Below, piece by piece: positions 60,030 through 64,000 of a stretch of 64,000 nt of DNA. The notes below the pieces were generated by a model. It was not told the DNA's origin and made no database searches. It worked only from the letters and a program-made list of their open reading frames with translations. Each line of letters starts with the position of its first letter. Position 1 is the first letter of the stretch. Origin of the DNA: Punica granatum (Eukaryota; Streptophyta; Magnoliopsida; Myrtales; Lythraceae); NCBI RefSeq assembly GCF_007655135.1, contig NC_045134.1:14218982-14282981 (forward strand), given 5' to 3'. The position numbers were made by a program, and so were the translations under genes.

Positions 60030-60328
60030 TGATATATAGATATTTAAAGTCCATGAGGGACTGTAGGCTCATCGATAAGGCCCAACCGATTTTCACATAC
60101 ATCATCTTCATTCTTTGCCTAAATAATAAAATTTTTAGGGTAAACTCAAACACACTCTTTCATTACCCTCTAAAATTCTCTCTAACTTGAGCTTCAGAAA
60201 GGGCTCTCGGGCACCACCACGAGAGCCCTTCTTTATCTTGTAGGTCAAGGACGGCGGTCGGACTCGAAGAAAGACCCGGAGATCCTTCGTGATGGGGAGA
60301 TGATTCTAACCCGACCCTTTTTCCTGCA
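60030..60328 (+). repeat. 3' LTR of the small non-autonomous element (299 bp)
   Basis: It starts TGATATATAGATATTTAAAG, directly after the polypurine-like GTGGGCAAG, and ends TTTTTCCTGCA. It aligns along its length to 56511-56828. Confidence 0.78.
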
Positions 60329-61183
60329 TCAAGTCCCAATGTTAGCCTTCTATCCATTTCTGTCAAAAGTCTCTATTAAGTCCTTGCGTGGCACATTTCC
60401 TAGCCCATTATTGCTGATGTGGAAATTAGTTGGCAATTTGTGGGTCCAACACTCATCTCACAGCCCCCATTTCTTTCCATAATGCTATGAAAGAGGGCGA
60501 TCTCCTCCTTCATCCAAGACCTCATGCCTCTCTCTCTTCCATTCATCAAGCTCAGCACAACAGTTCTTTCTTTCTTTCTTCCAGTCATCAAGCTCAACAC
60601 AATAATTTCCTCTTCCCTAATTCCCTCTTTCTCCATTTTTACACAAAATGATTCAATCAAAACCCTAATTTCCACTTATCATCATGATAATCGAAAAAGA
60701 ACATATAAACTGAGGGAGAGAAATGCTAGAACAAGCTATTGATTACAATACAGCCTTCCCTTCATGGCTCGTGTTCCTCTTGTCTCAATCTTTTCCTTCT
60801 CGAGCTCTTTCCTCTCCTCGCCATTGGCCGAGGACATGCAAAACTGAGCAAACAAAGGGAATGGCAATGATACAAAGGAAACGACATGACCATCCGAAAT
60901 GAAAGCCAAAAAATAAAGTGGCCACCATATCATCCAACATTGGGAATCAAGAAACATATTGCATAGGAGGGTGAAGTATAAAAATATTTTACAGAAACAA
61001 ATTTAGCAGAGTGCTTCTAAAAAAGCTTAACCAATGGCCAAATCTATCACAGAAGCACAACTCAAAAGGAGCTTTAAGTCTATCCATTTAGCAATGAATG
61101 ACATCCATTGTCAAGTAATCAATCTTGACTCAAGAGCTTTACCATAGAATGCACATCATCGATCTAAGGCATTAATATGACTC
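60329..61183. other. Intergenic DNA
   Basis: No gene recognised. A short local repeat lies at about 60545-60605 (CATCAAGCTCAxCACAA twice, with TTTCTTTCTT between). Confidence 0.45.
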
Positions 61184-61804
61184 TCAAACCACATAATCAG
61201 ATCTGCTACAACAACATCTAATTCCAATAAATGATAAAGGGAGCGAGAGAAAGAGAGAGAAATCCAACACCTCCCTCCCTTTCCCACACATGGCAACCAA
61301 ACCTAACACCTCGACGACCTTCTCAAGGCATGAATCCATGATACCGAGCAGAATTAGGACAACTGCACTAGCGATGGCCCGCTTCCTATTATTAGAGAAT
61401 GAACAGATAGCAAACAGAGCAGTCGAGGCCTCCTTCTCCAAGCCGTTTTCGTCCCTCCGAAGGGCAATCAGAGATACAACTGCAAAAGGGCACTCCCTAA
61501 TTAAGGCCTTGTTCACCTCCACAACTGCAAGGCTCGTGATGATGATGGCAGTGAGGGCTTTACAGCTTGCCAAGTTGCCCCTTAGTGCAATCGCTATCTT
61601 CTCGATCGCCCCTTCAATGACGAACACAACTCTGTTGTCGTAAATGAGGATGAGGTTGAGCACCAAGCTAAGTGCTTTCTCCTGCATGATGGGGTTGTTG
61701 GAGTCTATGCAACGGAGCACCACTAAGATGGTATTGGACTTGGAGAGGCAACGAAGCTTGATAAGGCCGGAGAGACAGTCAAGCTTCGAAGCGACGTCCG
61801 AGGA
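61184..61804 (-). pseudogene. 5'-truncated U-box/ARM-repeat protein fragment (PUB8-like)
   Basis: The minus-strand frame is open from 61804, just after a TAG, to a stop at 61184-61186, about 206 codons. The translation contains VLRCIDSNNPIMQEKALSL, EGAIEKIAIALRG, TSLAVVEVNKA, ALFAICSFSNNRKRA and VLGLVAMCGKGRE. These are the armadillo repeats of plant U-box E3 ubiquitin ligases, closest in memory to PUB8. The N-terminal U-box that would bind the E2 is absent and cut off by an in-frame stop. The end (FSLFLSLPLSFIGIRCC) departs from the family. No intron border explains the missing part, so this is most likely a gene fragment or pseudogene. Confidence 0.7.
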
Positions 61805-62150
61805 CTAGGAGGTTAGGTGGAGATGAGGGCATGAGGGTCTTGCTGGGAGGACAACAAGGGGGAAATGAAGGAAGACGATGGAGTTTTGGGGGGAAATGAA
61901 GGTTATGGGTGATAGGTGAATCCTAGAGATTGTCAGTTGCCTTCCATGTTATCATTGGTAGGCCAGTCAACGTGCCACATAATCACTTAACAAGATTATT
62001 TGACGGAACTTGACATAATGATAGACGTGAGACGAAATTCCAAACCACATGCTTGTTTATGTAATTATTTAAAACACGTGCAAGATGTGGAAAAAAGAGT
62101 AAGTCGCATGCCTATTTGTGAAATTAACCCTTTTAATGATACTAAGACCC
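61805..62150. other. Intergenic DNA
   Basis: GA-rich at first, then AT-rich. Nothing coding is supported. The region just upstream of the PUB fragment on its strand shows no recognisable U-box in any frame. Confidence 0.45.
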
Positions 62151-62600
62151 TTGTTTTCAAATTGGAGAGTGGACATTAAGGCACTTGTCCATTCTTTTTC
62201 CTTTTCTTTCAAACCTTTCAATTTCTATTTTTAAAATTTTACCCACAAATTACAATTTTTTTTTTCATTTTTGTCAATTCTTTTGATTTCTTCTTGCATC
62301 ATCCAAAGTGCGATATTTAGTAAACATTTTATACCCTTGATATAATTAATCCTTAACTATCCGTACATTAATAACTCTTGTTTACAAATTGGAGAGTGGA
62401 CATTAGGACACATGTGCCTTCTTTTTCCTTATTCTTTCTGACCTTTGATTATCTAAATTTATAATTTTATGTACAAATTACAATTTTCTTTTCATTTTTG
62501 ACCCTTCTTTTGATTTCTTGTTGCATCCTCTAAAATGTTACATTTAGTAATCTTTTTATACCGTGATTAACCATTAACTATTTGTACAATAATTAATTAG
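62151..62600. repeat. 227-bp tandem duplication
   Basis: TTGTTTTCAAATTGGAGAGTGGACATTA at 62151 recurs as TTGTTTACAAATTGGAGAGTGGACATTA at 62378. Similarity continues through TCTTTTTCCTT, ACAAATTACAATTTT, CTTTTGATTTCTT and ACATTTAGTAA to about 62600. The copies have diverged by several percent. Confidence 0.8.
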
Positions 62601-62864
62601 AACATGTCACGTCTAGTAAAGGTGGAGTTAAGGATCATTTTGATACTTATACTTAACCATTTAACCATTAACCATTTCTTTTTTTTCTTTTATTTTTTCT
62701 GAAAATTGTACTGCAACAACTTTTGTCTCTATAAAATTGTGATAAATAATGATGAAGTGAGTGCTATTGACATGCTAGAATATTTCTCTATTACGATGTA
62801 TTTGGTTCTAATCGATCCTTTAGTTCTTTCGTCTACTTTTCTTTTTTTTTTGTTTAAATAAAAA

Positions 62865-62902
<38 letters not shown>

Positions 62903-62942
62903 CTACTACTACTACTACTACTACTATATCGTTCTTTACATA

Positions 62943-62983
<41 letters not shown>

Positions 62984-63026
62984 TATCGTTCTTTACATAT
63001 GTATTTATATATATATATATATATGT
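62865..63026. repeat. Compound microsatellite (ATT)n, (CTA)n, (TA)n
   Basis: About twelve ATT units are followed by (CTA)n, then the word TATATCGTTCTTTACATAT, a second (CTA)n and the same word again, then (TA)n. The interleaved word shows that the (CTA)n block itself was duplicated. Confidence 0.93.
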
Positions 63027-64000
63027 TTAAAATAACGTCACAACTCAAAAACTTAGTATATATGGTATTATAAAATGAGTTAATTCCTTTTTTTGTAAAT
63101 TAGTTAAGTTCATTTTCATTAACTCAAGTATCTATAATAAATAAAAACTATTTAGATAGTTTCTTAACCACCTATACTTGAAAAGTATATTTATCTTTCT
63201 TACTATACATTAATATCAATCCATCTTAACCTCAAGGAGTCACATGACTTCGTGGACTTTCCCTTTATTAAAAATTTCTTTTAATTTCTATTACTTACTA
63301 CAATCTTTGATTTATTTTATTGTTCATTTTAATCTTGCATTTTTTATTCGGATACATTCCTCTTTTTTTCTCTTCCTTTCATGTAAAAGCTATTTAATAA
63401 TTATTTTTAAGTTTTTATATAAACTTTTACATTTTCATATTATCTTATAATATCATTTAATTATGTTTCTCATTTATTTTTCCTTGACATTCACATATGT
63501 TCAAAAAATTTAAATAATTTTGAAATTAGAGTATTCAATTAGTTTCAAAATGAGTCAGTCCTATATTGATTTGTTAATATACTTTCCAATATACTAATAT
63601 CCGTTCTCACACTTTATCGTATGAAAATATTAATTGTTGATAAAAATAGTTATTGGAGGTCCGCGGCATGGCGCGGGCTCTTTCCTTGTTCATATGAAAA
63701 TATGTGCTAATAGGATAAATTGCATATAAAATCACATAATTTGGTTATATTTCAAAAGAAATCAAATATTTCAAATTTGAAAAACAAAATCATGTGATTT
63801 CATATGTTTCTCAAATCAAGTTTACTCGTCATTTTTTCCACATTTAAGTGGGATTAGGGCCCAATTTTTTTGTTAAAAAAGAAAGAATTATGAAGTTAAG
63901 TTTAAATTCCAAGTTTATTAGTTCTCAATAAAGAAAATTTCAAATTTATTTGCATTATTTGATAGCCCCAGCTGATATTATTGTTTTATATACATAAACT
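63027..64000. other. AT-rich sequence to the end of the window
   Basis: No gene or element end is supported. A short stretch at 63660-63685 (CCGCGGCATGGCGCGGGC) is locally GC-rich and partly palindromic, its meaning unknown. Confidence 0.45.

Larger units (their letters stand above)
56511..60328 (+). mobile_element. Small non-autonomous LTR retrotransposon with internal tandem repeats (3.8 kb)
   Basis: Direct repeats of about 300 bp (56511-56828 and 60030-60328) share TGATATxTAGATA at the start. They also share CATCGATAAGGCCCAACCGA, GGTAAACTCAAACACACT, CACGAGAGCC/CTCGAGAGCC, GACCCGGAGATCCTTCGTGAT and an end CCTTTTTCCxGCA. A primer-binding site follows the first LTR and GTGGGCAAG precedes the second. 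The interior has no pol domain and is dominated by 75-85 bp tandem repeats. A matching target duplication is not clear (AGTCA against TCAAG), as expected for an old copy. LTR divergence is evident. Confidence 0.8.

Overview
This is plant nuclear DNA. It contains spliced genes with GT/AG introns, an ARF17-type auxin response factor with a miR160 target site, a plastid-type GrpE, a BYPASS1-like protein, a Copia polyprotein and several layers of plant LTR retrotransposons, all in an AT-rich background. The gag-like protein of the large element at 1-17 kb resembles, from memory, DUF7745 proteins that are very common in pomegranate (Punica granatum, Myrtales). That species guess is only an inference. 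No bacterial features, rRNA genes or complete tRNA genes were seen.

1-26 kb is a nested transposon stack. The oldest layer is one LTR on the minus strand. It runs from just outside the left edge of the window to about 25998, and its internal region would lie to the left, outside the window. Three elements are inserted in it. First is a 15.4 kb non-autonomous LTR element (1193-16617, plus strand, TSD TGTTG). It has 3.4 kb LTRs, one decayed gag-like ORF, no pol, and about 2.5 kb of tandem 29-bp hairpin-forming repeats. Second is a hAT-type MITE (18705-18911). Third is a very young, apparently intact Copia element (19275-25092, TSD AGAAT), whose 632-bp LTRs differ at one base.

26-48 kb carries the host genes: ARF17-like (30464-33063, +), chloroplast-type GrpE (39133-41521, +) and a BPS1-like membrane protein (46259-47400, -). 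They are separated by AT-rich DNA with small non-autonomous DNA transposons. Three of these (27.2, 43.9 and 51.4 kb) have long inverted repeats, related GAGAAAATA-like termini and 9-10 bp target-site duplications, which points to Mutator-like elements. A further dispersed family (38.2, 43.5 and 50.6 kb) looks Tourist/PIF-like.

48-64 kb is mostly AT-rich and gene-poor. It holds a second, small non-autonomous LTR element (56511-60328) whose interior is largely 75-85 bp tandem repeats, a 5'-truncated U-box/ARM (PUB8-like) gene fragment (61184-61804, -), a 227-bp tandem duplication and several microsatellites.

The strongest candidate for something unusual is the hairpin-repeat array inside the large element. 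Its unit is 29 bp, not a multiple of 3, and lacks stops in all three forward frames, so very long spurious ORFs appear. Each unit has a GGAC/GTCC stem, and one sub-family carries a paired change that keeps the stem. A second, more GC-rich array 3 kb upstream has perfect GGGC-TTCG-GCCC hairpins and shares spacer sequence with the main array.
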